From positions 74,123 to 138,122 of the forward strand of contig CAZCRT010000001.1 of the NCBI GenBank assembly GCA_964501185.1: a stretch of 64,000 bases of DNA, in the 5' to 3' direction. The notes beneath the pieces were generated by a model, which saw only the letters and a list, made by a program, of their open reading frames with translations, was not told where the DNA came from and did not search any database. Shown one piece after another: positions 18,952 to 29,250 of this stretch. Position 1 is the stretch's first letter. The number at the start of each line of letters is the position of its first letter. The position numbers and the translations under genes are program-made. Origin of the DNA: BS150m-G50 sp964501185 [NCBI: uncultured Bacteroidia bacterium] (GTDB taxonomy: Bacteria > CAIWAD01 > BS150m-G50).

Positions 18952-19824
18952 TTAGAACTGCCCGCCGACCCCGACTCTGAAATAATAGTGCGACATATCG
19001 AACTCGAGAAAACCGCCCGAGTAGCCGCTGGACGGTGACTGGATGTATTCAAAAAGGTCCACGCTGTCCGGACGATCGCCCCTGTATTCTCCTGATAACT
19101 GCGCGTTGTTGGCGGTGGAATAGATTTCGTAATTGCTGCGGCCGGGCAGACGCCCGAAATCAGCCTGCAACCCTCCCGCCTCAACAAACAACAATCCCCA
19201 GTCAAGGAATCGATATTCCACTCCCACCAGTCCACTGGTAGCGAAAACAGTTTCCGAATAGTTATGCAGAGTCGAAAAGGATGAGGGGTGCTCGTCACCA
19301 CGGAAAAAATTACTGTAATGAATGCTGCCGGTTGCACCCAGCCAACCCAATCCCGCCCCGCCCCCCAGGTAGAAGATTTTCTGTTGTGGCCAGGGGAGGT
19401 AGTATTTGATTATACCCAGGGCACAGAAGGTGGAGAAAGCGTCGGTTCGTCGCAGGTAGCCGGTACCATTTGTAAATGCTCCCCAGTACCATTCGGCAAC
19501 CGTTGCGTCGTTTGATTTGCCAAACTGGAAGGAGAAACGCAGATGAAAGTGTTCGGCGAGATTGGTCTCAATGTCAAAGGCAAGCTGGCTAATCCAGTCC
19601 AGCGGTGGCAGTTCAAGTTCAAGTGGTAGAATCCACTCTCCCGCATCCTCCGGGAAATACTGAACGAACCGTTCCAGATCAGCATTGAAATCGATTGGCT
19701 GCACCAGCCCACGACCAAATTTCATTGTAACACGATACTCAGAAAACGGGGGTGCGTCAAAACCGGCCAGGGCAGGCCGCCAGCAACAGGTGATAATCAA
19801 CAGGAATGCAGGAAGCGGTCTCAT
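18952..19824 (-). CDS. Outer-membrane beta-barrel protein
   Basis: A 290-aa exported protein with a signal peptide (about 1-20) followed by alternating amphipathic strands rich in aromatic residues and ending in phenylalanine (RVGVGGQF), the usual signature of a barrel assembled by BamA. No specific porin family is recognised. It is transcribed divergently from the DUF1566 gene across a 225-base gap. Confidence 0.7.
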   Translation of the reverse strand: MRPLPAFLLIITCCWRPALAGFDAPPFSEYRVTMKFGRGLVQPIDFNADLERFVQYFPEDAGEWILPLELELPPLDWISQLAFDIETNLAEHFHLRFSFQFGKSNDATVAEWYWGAFTNGTGYLRRTDAFSTFCALGIIKYYLPWPQQKIFYLGGGAGLGWLGATGSIHYSNFFRGDEHPSSFSTLHNYSETVFATSGLVGVEYRFLDWGLLFVEAGGLQADFGRLPGRSNYEIYSTANNAQLSGEYRGDRPDSVDLFEYIQSPSSGYSGGFLEFDMSHYYFRVGVGGQF

Positions 19825-19991
19825 CTGATCTCCAGCGGTGGACTACTGACGATGGGCAACAATAATGTAGCAATAAAATCGATATTCGTACAATTTGCTG
19901 TAGCTCATATTTCAGACGACCATTTCTACGGATTGAACACGGCCACCCGGAGGATTCGTCACTTATCAGCTGTTTGGTGAAAAGAGAGTGG

Positions 19992-20007
19992 TTGGCACAG
20001 CTTTTGC
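19992..20007 (+). promoter_or_regulatory. Sigma-54 (-24/-12) promoter for the DUF1566 gene
   Basis: TTGGCACagcttTTGC matches the consensus TGGCAC-N5-TTGC exactly, with the GG and GC pairs 12 bases apart. It predicts transcription starting near 20019, leaving about 30 bases of leader before the start codon at 20050. No enhancer-binding protein gene is nearby. Confidence 0.65.
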
Positions 20008-20049
20008 GAACATCAGAGATAAAACAAACGATAACGGGAGATGCCGGAT

Positions 20050-21504
20050 ATGAGACTTTACACTATCGCTGTCATTCTATCCGCTCTGCTGATCTCACCC
20101 TGCTCCCGGGCCGATTTTCCAATAATCGACACAGGTCAGATAAGTTGTTTTAACAACAGCGTCGCAATAACCTGCCCCGAACCGGACGAGGACTTTTTTG
20201 GACAGGACGCGCAATATGATGGTATCCAGCCTGATTACACTACCAGCGGTGATAGCCTGACCGTTTTCAGCAGCAGCACCGGATTGACCTGGCAACGCGT
20301 GCCCGACACAGATCTCGATGGCGATCTCGAACCAGATGACAAACTTTCCTGGTGGACGGCCCTGGATCAACCCGCCCTGCTCAACAGTATCATTTTCGGT
20401 GGTTACAATGACTGGCGTCTGCCCGACATCAAGGAGCTATATTCGCTGATAGACTTCAGCGGCGTTGACCCCAGCGGCTATGAAGGTGATGTTGACGGGC
20501 TGATTCCATTTATTGACAGAGGCTTTTTTGAGTTTATCTATGGAGATGTGAGTATCGACGAACGGATTATCGACTCGCAGTACTGGTCGGCCACAGAATA
20601 TGTCAGCACGACAATGAATGGTGATCACACAGTTTTTGGTGTAAACTTCGCTGATGGCCGCATCAAGGGTTATGGGACTTCACTACACGGCACAGACAAG
20701 CTATCGTTTGTATTGTGTGTGCGGGGGAACACCTCTTACAGCACAAACGATTTTGTTGACAACAGTGATGGCACTATCACTGACCTGGCTACAGGGCTGA
20801 TGTGGATGCAGAATGACAGCGAATCAGGATTGATATGGCAGGAGGCGCTGGCTTATGCCGAAGGATTAACACAGGCCGACTACGGTGACTGGCGGTTGCC
20901 GGATGCCAAAGAACTGCAAAGCATTATAGACTATACAAGGTCTCCCGCTACCCACGGAACCGCTGCCATCGATCCTGTTTTCGACTGCAGCTCCATCACT
21001 GATGAAGGCGGTGACACCAATTATCCCTGCTACTGGGCAAGCACAACACATGAGAACTGGACGGAATCACCGGGCACCTATGCCGCATATCTGGCCTTCG
21101 GGGAAGCGTTGGGCTGGATGCAGGCACCCTTCCCCCCTTTTGACTGGAACCTGATGGATGTCCATGGCGCCGGTTCACAACGCAGCGATCCCAAGGTTGG
21201 TGACCCCGATAACTGGCCGCATGGCCACGGCCCTCAGGGTGATGTGATACGTATCTATAATCATGTTCGTTGCGTCCGTGATGCTGTAACCCAGACAGAT
21301 GACCCCATAGATGATCTTAACATCAACACTACAGGTCAGATTATCAACCTGAGCTGGTCGGCGAAAGAAGGCGCGACCTTGTATCACATCTACCAGAGCG
21401 ACGAACCCTATGAAAACTGGATCCTGCTCGGTTCAACAAACACAACCAGCTGGTCACTTCCTGCAGCAGATGATTGTGGATTCCTCATGGTAACCTGGGA
21501 GTAG
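20050..21504 (+). CDS. Secreted protein with two DUF1566 (Lcl-type) modules
   Basis: A 484-aa exported protein. After a signal peptide (MRLYTIAVILSALLISPCSRA) come two DUF1566 modules, each built around WRLPD-x-KEL (YNDWRLPDIKEL and YGDWRLPDAKEL), YWSA/YWAST and a closing C-VR motif (VLCVRG and HVRCVRD). A C-terminal fibronectin-like segment (LSWSAKEGATLYHIYQS) ends the protein. DUF1566 modules occur in surface proteins and adhesins of unknown ligand. The start at 20050 has cgggag at 9-base spacing; an ATG at 20041 abuts that site and is unlikely. The sigma-54 promoter suggests expression under nutrient or surface stress. Confidence 0.8.
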   Translation: MRLYTIAVILSALLISPCSRADFPIIDTGQISCFNNSVAITCPEPDEDFFGQDAQYDGIQPDYTTSGDSLTVFSSSTGLTWQRVPDTDLDGDLEPDDKLSWWTALDQPALLNSIIFGGYNDWRLPDIKELYSLIDFSGVDPSGYEGDVDGLIPFIDRGFFEFIYGDVSIDERIIDSQYWSATEYVSTTMNGDHTVFGVNFADGRIKGYGTSLHGTDKLSFVLCVRGNTSYSTNDFVDNSDGTITDLATGLMWMQNDSESGLIWQEALAYAEGLTQADYGDWRLPDAKELQSIIDYTRSPATHGTAAIDPVFDCSSITDEGGDTNYPCYWASTTHENWTESPGTYAAYLAFGEALGWMQAPFPPFDWNLMDVHGAGSQRSDPKVGDPDNWPHGHGPQGDVIRIYNHVRCVRDAVTQTDDPIDDLNINTTGQIINLSWSAKEGATLYHIYQSDEPYENWILLGSTNTTSWSLPAADDCGFLMVTWE

Positions 21505-21534
21505 TCGATTCCGGTCGCTTGAAATGAAACTACT

Positions 21535-21566
21535 AAAAAAGGGCCGCCGCAAAACGCGACAGCCCT
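21535..21566 (-). terminator. Rho-independent terminator of the OFA-acs operon
   Basis: On the minus strand AGGGCTGTCGC pairs with GCGGCGGCCCT (11 bp, two G-U pairs, loop GTTTT) and is followed by six T. It lies 47 bases past the acs stop. Confidence 0.9.
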
Positions 21567-21612
21567 GTGATAATCATACCGCCTGCAACAGCAGGAAACA
21601 GCATTACATCTT

Positions 21613-23550
21613 TTACAGACGACCCTTCAGCAGATCATCAACCACCTGAGGATCGGCCAGTGTAGAGGTATCGCCGATTGAATCAACTTCGTTCTCAGCA
21701 ATCTTGCGCAGAATACGACGCATGATTTTACCGGAACGGGTTTTTGGCAACGCTGGTGTAAACTGGATCTTATCCGGTTTAGCATGCGGGCCGATTTCAA
21801 CAGTACAGTTGGACAGGATCGCCTTTTTAATCTCTTCAGAAGGCTCAATACCAGCCATCAGTGTGACATAAGCGTAGATGCCCTGTCCCTTGATGTCATG
21901 CGGGTAACCAACAACAGCAGCTTCCGCGACGCCGTCAGCTTTGCCTATACCGCCTTCAACTTCGGCAGTGCCGATACGGTGACCGGAAACATTCAGCACA
22001 TCGTCCACACGGCCGGTGATCCAGTAGTAACCATCTTCGTCACGACGGGCACCGTCACCAGTGTAGAAGTATCCGGGATACATTGTGAAATAGACATCCT
22101 TGAAGCGGTTGTGATCACCATAAAGTGTACGCATCTGGCCGGGCCAGGCGTGTTTGATGGCGAGCATACCTGAAGCGGGGTTGCCGTCAATCTCAGTACC
22201 TTCCTGATCCAGGATTACCGGCTCGATGCCGAAAAATGGCAGCGTGGCGGAACCGGGCTTCTGGGCGATAGCAGCCGGCAGCGGAGTAATCAGGATGCCG
22301 CCGGTTTCTGTCTGCCACCAGGTGTCCACGATCGGGCAATTACCTTGACCTACGATATCATAGTACCACATCCACTCCGGCTCTTTGATAGGCTCGCCAA
22401 CTGTGCCGAGCAGCTTCAGGCTGGAACGGTCCCACTTGGTGACATAATCATTGCCTTCACGCATCAGGGCGCGCAGGGCGGTAGGGGCTGTGTAGAAGCT
22501 GTTGACCTTGTGTTTTTCAACGATCTGCCAGAAACGGCCGAAGTCAGGATAGTTCGGCACCCCTTCAAACATCATGGTGGTAGCGCGGTTGGACAGCGGG
22601 CCGTAAACGATGTAGGAGTGACCGGTAACCCAGCCGATGTCAGCGGTACACCAGTAGATGTCACCTTCCTGATAATCGAAAATGAGTTCGTGAGTCATCG
22701 CGGCGTAAACCAGATAGCCACCGGTAGTGTGCAGAATGCCTTTGGGTTTGCCGGTAGAACCGGATGTGTAGAGGATGAACATATCATCTTCTGCGTCCAT
22801 GGACTCCGGTACGCAGTCAGCATCGACTTTACCCATCTCTTCATGCCACCAGAGGTCGCGGCCATCATTCATGGGCACTTCTTCACCGGTGCGCTTGACG
22901 ACAAAACAACTCTCGATCGAAGGAGTCTCGGCCAGCGCCTTGTCGGCATTTGTCTTCATCGGGATATTCAGTTTTGTGCCACGGACGCCGGTATCCTGTG
23001 TAACCAGGACTTTGCACTTGGAATCATTGATGCGATCACGCAGTGAGTCGGGGGAGAAAGCACCGAATACGATTGAATGAACCGCACCGATACGGGTACA
23101 GGCCAGCATGGCGATGGAGAGCTCGGGAATCATCTGCATGTAGAGGCAGACACGGTCACCCTTTTCCACACCGTTAGCTTTAAGAGCGTTAGCGAATCTT
23201 GAAACCTCATCCTTCAACTCACTGTAGGAATACTTCTTATCTTCTTCCGGGTTGTTGCCTTCCCAGATAAGAGCGGTCTGGTCACCGTGACCGGCTTCCA
23301 CGTGGCGATCGAGGCAGTTATAAGAGACATTGAGCTTGCCGCCCTCATACCACTTGATCTGCGCATCTTTATAGTTGTTGTCTGAGACCTTGTCCCATTT
23401 CTTGATCCAGGTTAACCGCTCTGCCTGTTCTGCCCAGAAGGCATCCGGATCAGCGATTGACCGGGCGTACATTTCCTGGTACTTCTCCAGGGAGGGGATG
23501 TGTGCCTTAGCGGCATCACGGTAATTGGGAGTGAATTTTTTGACACTCAT
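21613..23550 (-). CDS. acs: Acetyl-CoA synthetase (AMP-forming)
   Basis: Converts acetate, ATP and CoA to acetyl-CoA via acetyl-AMP. The 645-aa protein has the AMP-binding P-loop [11 protein letters not shown], the acetate-pocket motif [31 protein letters not shown], and the C-terminal [11 protein letters not shown] with the lysine that is regulated by acetylation in the family. Length is normal. It follows the OFA transporter gene by 48 bases with its own ribosome binding site (aaagga) and ends in a strong terminator. The pair is likely an uptake-and-activation unit for acetate or a related short acid. Confidence 0.96.
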   Translation of the reverse strand: MSVKKFTPNYRDAAKAHIPSLEKYQEMYARSIADPDAFWAEQAERLTWIKKWDKVSDNNYKDAQIKWYEGGKLNVSYNCLDRHVEAGHGDQTALIWEGNNPEEDKKYSYSELKDEVSRFANALKANGVEKGDRVCLYMQMIPELSIAMLACTRIGAVHSIVFGAFSPDSLRDRINDSKCKVLVTQDTGVRGTKLNIPMKTNADKALAETPSIESCFVVKRTGEEVPMNDGRDLWWHEEMGKVDADCVPESMDAEDDMFILYTSGSTGKPKGILHTTGGYLVYAAMTHELIFDYQEGDIYWCTADIGWVTGHSYIVYGPLSNRATTMMFEGVPNYPDFGRFWQIVEKHKVNSFYTAPTALRALMREGNDYVTKWDRSSLKLLGTVGEPIKEPEWMWYYDIVGQGNCPIVDTWWQTETGGILITPLPAAIAQKPGSATLPFFGIEPVILDQEGTEIDGNPASGMLAIKHAWPGQMRTLYGDHNRFKDVYFTMYPGYFYTGDGARRDEDGYYWITGRVDDVLNVSGHRIGTAEVEGGIGKADGVAEAAVVGYPHDIKGQGIYAYVTLMAGIEPSEEIKKAILSNCTVEIGPHAKPDKIQFTPALPKTRSGKIMRRILRKIAENEVDSIGDTSTLADPQVVDDLLKGRL

Positions 23551-23598
23551 TCATTTATCCTTTCAGTTGACCATTTATATGTGTAGAACGATTGATGT

Positions 23599-24852
23599 CT
23601 ATGCGGCCTGACGCGGTGGTTTGACCATAGCGGTCAATACTGCACCGACGAGGCAGGCGATTCCGAGAATTGTAAATGCCAGTGGGAAATTGCCCATATC
23701 CCCCATCCTGCCGCCCAGGATCGGCCCGGCGATACCACCGACACCATAGGCCAGGAAGACGAAAGGATAGTTTGAACCGACGTTCTTTGTGCCGAACGTG
23801 TCAGCAGTAATAGTCGGGAAAAGAGCAAAGTTACCACCGAAGTTGAAACCGATCAGAGTAGCGCCAAGGAAAAGCAGCCAGGGTGTACCGGCCATGAAGG
23901 TGAAAGCGATCACGAAAATACCCTGAGAACCGGTCATCAGGATGATGGAGAGCTTCCGCCCCAGCTTATCACTGAGCAGACCCCAGATAATGCGCCCCAG
24001 GCCATTGGCCAGGCTGAAGAAAACAGCCATGGCGGTTCCGGCAATAGCCGCAGCACTAGCTTCCGATATACCTGCAGCCTGCAGTGCCTCCATCGGGTAA
24101 AGTCTCATCAGGCCGATAGACATCAGGCCAGCGCCGGCACCGAAGACAAAGGTCAGGAAGATCATCCAGAATTGAGGTGTCCCCAGCATCTCTGTGCTGT
24201 TGAAGTCGACAGTACCAGCGGCTGGAGCACCTGCGGCATCATTTGCAGACGGGTCCCAACCTTCCGGTTTCCAACCCTCCGGCGGGAAAACCATCCAGAT
24301 ACTACCGATAGCGACCAACGCAAAGAAAGCAACACCGTAGACGGTAAAGGTGGTGGAAAGGCCAACATTTTCAATAAGGTGACCCCAGGCCCCGGCAATT
24401 TTCACCCAGAACATCGCTCCGAAACCAAAGCCTGCAACTGCAAGACCGGTGATCATTCCCTTTTTGTCAGGGAACCAGCGCATACCGACGGCGATCGGCA
24501 CCACATAACCAATACCGATACCAGCACCACCAATAACACCGATCAGAATTGTAAGCGCCCAGAAATTTGTACCACCAAATAGACCGGCCAATGCGTAACC
24601 CAGTCCCAGCACAATAGCACTGGTGAAAGCCAGTTTGCGTGGACCCCAGCTTGTAAGTTTTTTACCAGCCAGCACCATGACGATTGCGAAAAATGCCAGA
24701 CCGACGGAAAAAACGATCTGAGTATCGACCTTATCCCAGCCAAGGTCTTTTAGTTCTTTAGTGAATACTGACCAGGCGTAAATTGCGCCCAGAGCCAGCT
24801 GGATCAGGATCGCTCCTAAAACGACAAACCAACGATTCTTACCGTTGTTCAT
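23599..24852 (-). CDS. OFA-family major facilitator (oxalate/formate antiporter type)
   Basis: A 417-aa inner-membrane carrier with 12 predicted helices. The N-terminal LGAIYAWSVFTKEL and mid-protein features such as GIGYVVPIAVGMRWFPDKKGMITGLAVAGFGFGA are typical of the OFA family, whose members move oxalate, formate, lactate or other monocarboxylates. It is the first gene of a two-gene operon with acs; the cytoplasmic loop in the middle is Pro/Ala-rich. From context an acetate or similar short-acid substrate is more likely than oxalate, as no oxalate-degrading genes are visible. agagg precedes the ATG. Confidence 0.85.
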   Translation of the reverse strand: MNNGKNRWFVVLGAILIQLALGAIYAWSVFTKELKDLGWDKVDTQIVFSVGLAFFAIVMVLAGKKLTSWGPRKLAFTSAIVLGLGYALAGLFGGTNFWALTILIGVIGGAGIGIGYVVPIAVGMRWFPDKKGMITGLAVAGFGFGAMFWVKIAGAWGHLIENVGLSTTFTVYGVAFFALVAIGSIWMVFPPEGWKPEGWDPSANDAAGAPAAGTVDFNSTEMLGTPQFWMIFLTFVFGAGAGLMSIGLMRLYPMEALQAAGISEASAAAIAGTAMAVFFSLANGLGRIIWGLLSDKLGRKLSIILMTGSQGIFVIAFTFMAGTPWLLFLGATLIGFNFGGNFALFPTITADTFGTKNVGSNYPFVFLAYGVGGIAGPILGGRMGDMGNFPLAFTILGIACLVGAVLTAMVKPPRQAA

Positions 24853-25231
24853 ATGTAACCTCTCATGTGTATTTAATTCATTTTCGTCGTGTCAAACAAG
24901 GTAGCACGGCGAAAAGTAGCAAAGCCGGAATAGTTCCGAATTCGGGCAAAATCACCTGAAAAGCGCGGCGATGTCCCGAGAGTCGATAAATATAGAAGAA
25001 AGGTTCTGAATTGCCAAGTCGTTTCTACGAAATCGCAAAGTATTTAAGGAATGTCACCGGAGAGAAGCTCATGATCTAAACCACCATTCAGCGGCGGGCG
25101 GCCGACCCGAGATAGTAAAAAAGTGGTAACTATTACCATAAACCACCGCAGTACCTGCTTTTCTGATCGAGATATCTACCTGTCCGGCCTGTCAAAAAGT
25201 ATCAGGGAGGTTGATGGCGCCGCGGAACCTG
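24853..25231. other. Intergenic region upstream of the OFA-acs operon
   Basis: About 380 bases between the leftward M81 gene and the leftward OFA gene. It must hold the operon promoter, but no clear -10/-35 or sigma-54 element stands out. A short imperfect palindrome (ttccgaattcgg) lies near 24936-24947. No gene seen. Confidence 0.4.
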
Positions 25232-26671
25232 CTACCTGATGGAAGCGGACCGGTCAAACGGCCAGACCGGGCGAACCAGACGCTGGAAAGGAAGCCGTTC
25301 CAGCTGGCAATCGGTTGCACCCGGAGTAAGCGCCAGAATGGATCGATGGCTGACCGCATTCAGTTCGGGTGTAAGATAACCCCGTTTGAGTGCGAGGATA
25401 TGGTATGCATTGATATCGAGCCCGAGCGAATGCAGTTGTACCGGATCCAACAGGCTGGCACGTGTTACCGTCAGGACAATATCTACTCCGCCCTGTCGCA
25501 ATACGGCAGCAGGACAACCGGCATCGCCGTCACTCCCGGCAGCAGCAAACTCGCCCAGCCTCAGAACTGTACCCTCCAACCGGAGTGGTGTACCGTGACG
25601 ACTATCTTCAACGGTGACAGAAACAGTGGCGTTCAGGCCTGCCCGCCAGCACTGATGACAGGCTTCCGGTGCCCGCAGGGCAAAATAGAGCGTGTCAGTA
25701 ACTTCAGCCTGCAACAGTTCCCGTAGCAATACAACTTCCCCGGTTGTACCGCCGGCGTCAGGATTATCACCACTATCGGAAATGAACACCGGGCCCTGTT
25801 TTGCCAGGACAGCTGTCCTGACTGCCTCTGCGGGCGGGAGCGCCTCTTCGGAAAAGCTGAAAGCAGCGCGCTGTTGCCAGGTATACTGCATTAACCTTTT
25901 TGCCTCACTGTAAGCGAGCTCCTGATCACCGTGTGCCACAGTGGTGATAGCGACATTGACCTGCGGAACATCACACCAGGGGTGTCCGTTTGTAAATGAG
26001 GCTGCCAGTAATCCCTCCTTATCACCTGCCTGCGCCAGCTCCTCCATTATTTCAGACAGGGGCGAGTCAGAGGTTTCAGCCTGCTCTCCCGGCAGCAACC
26101 AGGGAGCCACCACAATACTGGTAACCGGGTCTATCTTCCCGCAAAGTGTCTGCAGGAGCAGGCTGGCTGCACGAGCACCGGTTTCAGCTTCATCGATATG
26201 CGGAGCGGTACGAAAGGCCACCGCAATATCAACCAGCTCCGCGATCTCCGGCACCAGATTGGCGTGCATATCGAACGCAACAGCGATCGGTTTCCCCGGC
26301 CCCAGTTTTTCCCGTAGTATCCGCAGGAATTCCAGATCACAATAATCCACCCCCACAGCCCGCATCGAACCATGGAGATAGAAGCAGGCGCCGTCGACAT
26401 CCGGCGTTACGGAGGTGGCCAGCAGCTGACACAGTTCTTCAAACACGGCAGCAGCAACCAGGCCACCCGGTCGGGCGCGGGCAAAAAGAGACGGAACAGT
26501 TTCAATACTCGAATCAGCCAATGTAGACACAATACCATGGAGTGTGTCACAATGGAGCGCGGTGTTTAACATTTCCACACCAGGAACTATCCTGAAATCC
26601 TCCCGCCCGGTGAGAAGTGGAGAAAAACTGTCAGATTCGTGTGAAAGCACACCAACCAGAATTCTGGTCAT
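25232..26671 (-). CDS. M81 family (MlrC-like) metallopeptidase
   Basis: A 479-aa cytoplasmic protein of the M81/DUF1485 family, founded by microcystin-degrading MlrC. Family stretches are visible: SHESDSFSP near the N-terminus, GACFYLHGSMRA, AVAFDMHANLVPE, TAPHIDEAETG, FTNGHPWCDVPQVN, ISDSGDNPDAGGTTGE, and the final VRPVWPFD. The DMHAN and SDxxDNPGGG-like motifs are thought to hold the zinc. Natural substrates of most members are unknown, so a role in microcystin breakdown should not be assumed. It follows the DUF2721 gene by 54 bases, downstream of glutamine synthetase. Confidence 0.85.
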   Translation of the reverse strand: MTRILVGVLSHESDSFSPLLTGREDFRIVPGVEMLNTALHCDTLHGIVSTLADSSIETVPSLFARARPGGLVAAAVFEELCQLLATSVTPDVDGACFYLHGSMRAVGVDYCDLEFLRILREKLGPGKPIAVAFDMHANLVPEIAELVDIAVAFRTAPHIDEAETGARAASLLLQTLCGKIDPVTSIVVAPWLLPGEQAETSDSPLSEIMEELAQAGDKEGLLAASFTNGHPWCDVPQVNVAITTVAHGDQELAYSEAKRLMQYTWQQRAAFSFSEEALPPAEAVRTAVLAKQGPVFISDSGDNPDAGGTTGEVVLLRELLQAEVTDTLYFALRAPEACHQCWRAGLNATVSVTVEDSRHGTPLRLEGTVLRLGEFAAAGSDGDAGCPAAVLRQGGVDIVLTVTRASLLDPVQLHSLGLDINAYHILALKRGYLTPELNAVSHRSILALTPGATDCQLERLPFQRLVRPVWPFDRSASIR

Positions 26672-26725
26672 AACAGATCTGTCCTGATAGTGATCAGTGA
26701 AAACAAGTGAGAACCTTTGCTGTGG

Positions 26726-27172
26726 TTAGTTCAGTTCAATGTGTTGCTTAAGGTTCCGTTTAAGCGCTCGCAGGGTGAGTGTAATATCCTGAATGAAGAA
26801 GAGCAGGGATATAACCAGGCTTACAATACCCAGACCCCAGAAGGCAAGGACAAGATGACCCAGAGACCAGTGAAGATAGGCTATAGCAAAAAGGCAGAAA
26901 ATGATCAGACTGGAAAAAAGTATACTGACCAGCGACAGGCTGATTGCGAGACGAAGATAACGGGAGCGCTTGTATAGAATGAGAAGCTGAAACTGAATTG
27001 CTGCCCGCCGGTCAGAAGAAGCCTGTTGCAGTTCGCGGACGAGATTCCGGGAAATATCAATCGTACGTGCCAGCCGGTTGGTCATCGACAACAACAGCAG
27101 GCCGATACCGGATATAAGGGCAACCGGTGTGATAGAAAGCTGCAGGATTGCTGAAAGCTCTTTAACACCCAA
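26726..27172 (-). CDS. DUF2721 family membrane protein
   Basis: A 148-aa protein of the DUF2721 family: an N-terminal helix (SITPVALISGIGLLLLSMTNRLART), a charged coiled segment, then two further membrane helices and a basic C-terminus. The start is uncertain. A TTG at 27172 has cagagg at good spacing and lies after the glutamine synthetase stop; an in-frame ATG at 27232 would overlap that gene by 38 bases and add residues not typical of the family. Function unknown. Confidence 0.75.
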   Translation of the reverse strand: MGVKELSAILQLSITPVALISGIGLLLLSMTNRLARTIDISRNLVRELQQASSDRRAAIQFQLLILYKRSRYLRLAISLSLVSILFSSLIIFCLFAIAYLHWSLGHLVLAFWGLGIVSLVISLLFFIQDITLTLRALKRNLKQHIELN

Positions 27173-27194
27173 TTTCAGGACCTCTGTTATCGCC

Positions 27195-29057
27195 CTAAAT
27201 AAGCAAATTGCGCCGGTATGTTCGCCAGGCATTACGCGCCTGGATCATAGCGGCATCCAGTTTCAATGACAGTGTGCTCAGCAGCTCGTCATTACCATCA
27301 AGGGTGGCGTCCTCTATCTGGCCAAAGAGCGATTTCCCCTGAGTGGTATTACAGGCGATAGCGGTACGTAATTTATCAAGAGCCGCCCAGTTCTGTGTAT
27401 CGAGAGAATTTTCCAACTCCTCGTGACGTCTCATTGCAACAAGCTCCCTGCGCAATGCAGGGATCTCCTTTTCACTCAACTCGACACGCCACTTCTGCAG
27501 CACGCTCAGAGAGAAAGAGTTGATAATCTCCTCCCGCAAAGGTGTATCACGGAAAAGCGCCGGCGGGTCCTGGAGTGCTTTCATGACTTCATTAACCGTC
27601 CGGGGAGAACGACCGAAAAGCTCCGCTCGCTCCTCTGCGGTATAGTCGTCAAAGATATCTCCTTCGGAAATGTACTCCCGATCCGGGTTCAGATACTGTG
27701 CCGGTTCACCTTTTTTCTTATGCACTTCCCTGTCGAGTTCTGCAGCATCACGATTATCATTAGCCTTCATTCCTTCCAGCATGGCCAGGAAAAGTACCGC
27801 CGAAGCCAGGTAAGTGTTGGTATGTGGATTCGGTGCGCGCACTTCGAACCGTGTTGCAAGCGGATTATCAGAGCGCACGAGGCCTGCCAGCACGGTACGG
27901 TTACGCGAAATGGTGTCGGGAGAAATCCCGAGTGAAGCGACCGGGCTGACCGGGGCTTCAAAACCGGGCTGCAGTCGTTTCAGGGCGGAAATAGAGTTCG
28001 AAATAAAGGGATTGATACTGTTCCAGTTATGCAACAGGCCCATCAAAGCGCTGTATCCAAAACGGGAAAGGAACAGACTCTTGTCAGTCGGGTGAAAGAG
28101 GTTCAGCAGTTTGCCGTTTTTCAATACCAGCAAAATACCGACATGTGTATGTTCACCGGAACCGGCGACACCCTCTACCGGCTTGGCGGTATAAGTTACC
28201 TCAAGGCCGTGACGGCGGAAGAGTTCCTTTATCTGGCTGCGGGCAAGCAGTTCGTTATCGGCAGTCTGCAGCGGGTTGTCAAAGCGCCAGTCGATCTCAA
28301 GCTGCTCCATGACATCGTAGAGCGCACCACCGCGGGAGATCTTGCCCTTGACGCCACCCACCTCTTTATGACCCATCTCCGGTTCCAGGCCACACTGCTG
28401 CAACAGGGTCAGACTCTTCTCGAGACAGTTGCGGATTTGTCCCTTAGTACGTTTCCAGTAGGACTCTTTCAACATCTGTGAAACCGCCAACTCCTCTACC
28501 GATACCTGATCCACCGGTGTTCGCACCCACATTTCCAGCTCGGTGCCCAGTGTCAGCCGGACATCAACGATATCCTTAAATTGTATCTGATGCGCCGCCA
28601 GAAAATCGGAGTCGGATTCGAGCAGTTTCAGCACACCTGTTTTCACATAGTCAACGGTGCTGTCAAGCAGGGAACGGGAGCAGCTGAAATCGTCATGAAA
28701 GCGGAAAAAAACCGGAATACGGATTGTGCCAACCGGCATGCCATTGTCGCCGTTATGTTCATGATTGTAGTCGATGAACCATTTCCGCTCGAAATCGATA
28801 ATGAAATCTATCTTGGCATCGCAGAGGCTGGCGATACCGGGCATATTCACCGAAGAGCCGTCAGTCTGGACACCACCGGAAAAAATATCAGCAACGTTCT
28901 CCAGAAAATACTCAACGGGAATACGCTCATCTGTATCGTTGCCGAGGAAATCCACACCGGACAGAGAGATAAACTTCAATTCCGGATGATCCAGCAGGAA
29001 GTTCTGAAGCCGCTTCTGGGTTTTATCTTCAGTGGGAACGAAATATACCAGTTCCAT
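27195..29057 (-). CDS. Glutamine synthetase family protein, long form
   Basis: A 620-aa ATP-dependent ligase of the glutamine synthetase superfamily. The beta-grasp motif DGSSVNMPGIA, the metal ligand segment GTELEMWV, GSGEHTHVG, and EVRAPNPHTNTYLASA are seen, so the catalytic residues look intact. At 620 aa it is much longer than GlnA of type I (about 440-470 aa). Roughly 170 residues of helical C-terminal sequence follow the core (after VNEVMKALQDPP). It resembles the long single-gene forms of some anaerobes. It may make glutamine, or a gamma-glutamyl product with another amine. gaggag precedes the ATG. Confidence 0.85.
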   Translation of the reverse strand: MELVYFVPTEDKTQKRLQNFLLDHPELKFISLSGVDFLGNDTDERIPVEYFLENVADIFSGGVQTDGSSVNMPGIASLCDAKIDFIIDFERKWFIDYNHEHNGDNGMPVGTIRIPVFFRFHDDFSCSRSLLDSTVDYVKTGVLKLLESDSDFLAAHQIQFKDIVDVRLTLGTELEMWVRTPVDQVSVEELAVSQMLKESYWKRTKGQIRNCLEKSLTLLQQCGLEPEMGHKEVGGVKGKISRGGALYDVMEQLEIDWRFDNPLQTADNELLARSQIKELFRRHGLEVTYTAKPVEGVAGSGEHTHVGILLVLKNGKLLNLFHPTDKSLFLSRFGYSALMGLLHNWNSINPFISNSISALKRLQPGFEAPVSPVASLGISPDTISRNRTVLAGLVRSDNPLATRFEVRAPNPHTNTYLASAVLFLAMLEGMKANDNRDAAELDREVHKKKGEPAQYLNPDREYISEGDIFDDYTAEERAELFGRSPRTVNEVMKALQDPPALFRDTPLREEIINSFSLSVLQKWRVELSEKEIPALRRELVAMRRHEELENSLDTQNWAALDKLRTAIACNTTQGKSLFGQIEDATLDGNDELLSTLSLKLDAAMIQARNAWRTYRRNLLI

Positions 29058-29250
29058 TATTACTCCTCGGAAGTGATTTCTCTACACGAAACAGCTCTGA
29101 TTAATAGAGCGCTGTTCAGGTGAAACAGGGGCCGTTGTATCACACTCTATCGATTAAGTAAAGAATATGCAGGTGAGAATTGATAACCAAGAGCAATAAC
29201 AAAACGGAAATGGAAATACGTATTTATCTCATCAGAAGTTTCGGTTATCG

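Noticed and set aside
22345-23046. Open frame of 233 codons antisense to acs
   Set aside because: Shadow of a conserved gene with no homology of its own.
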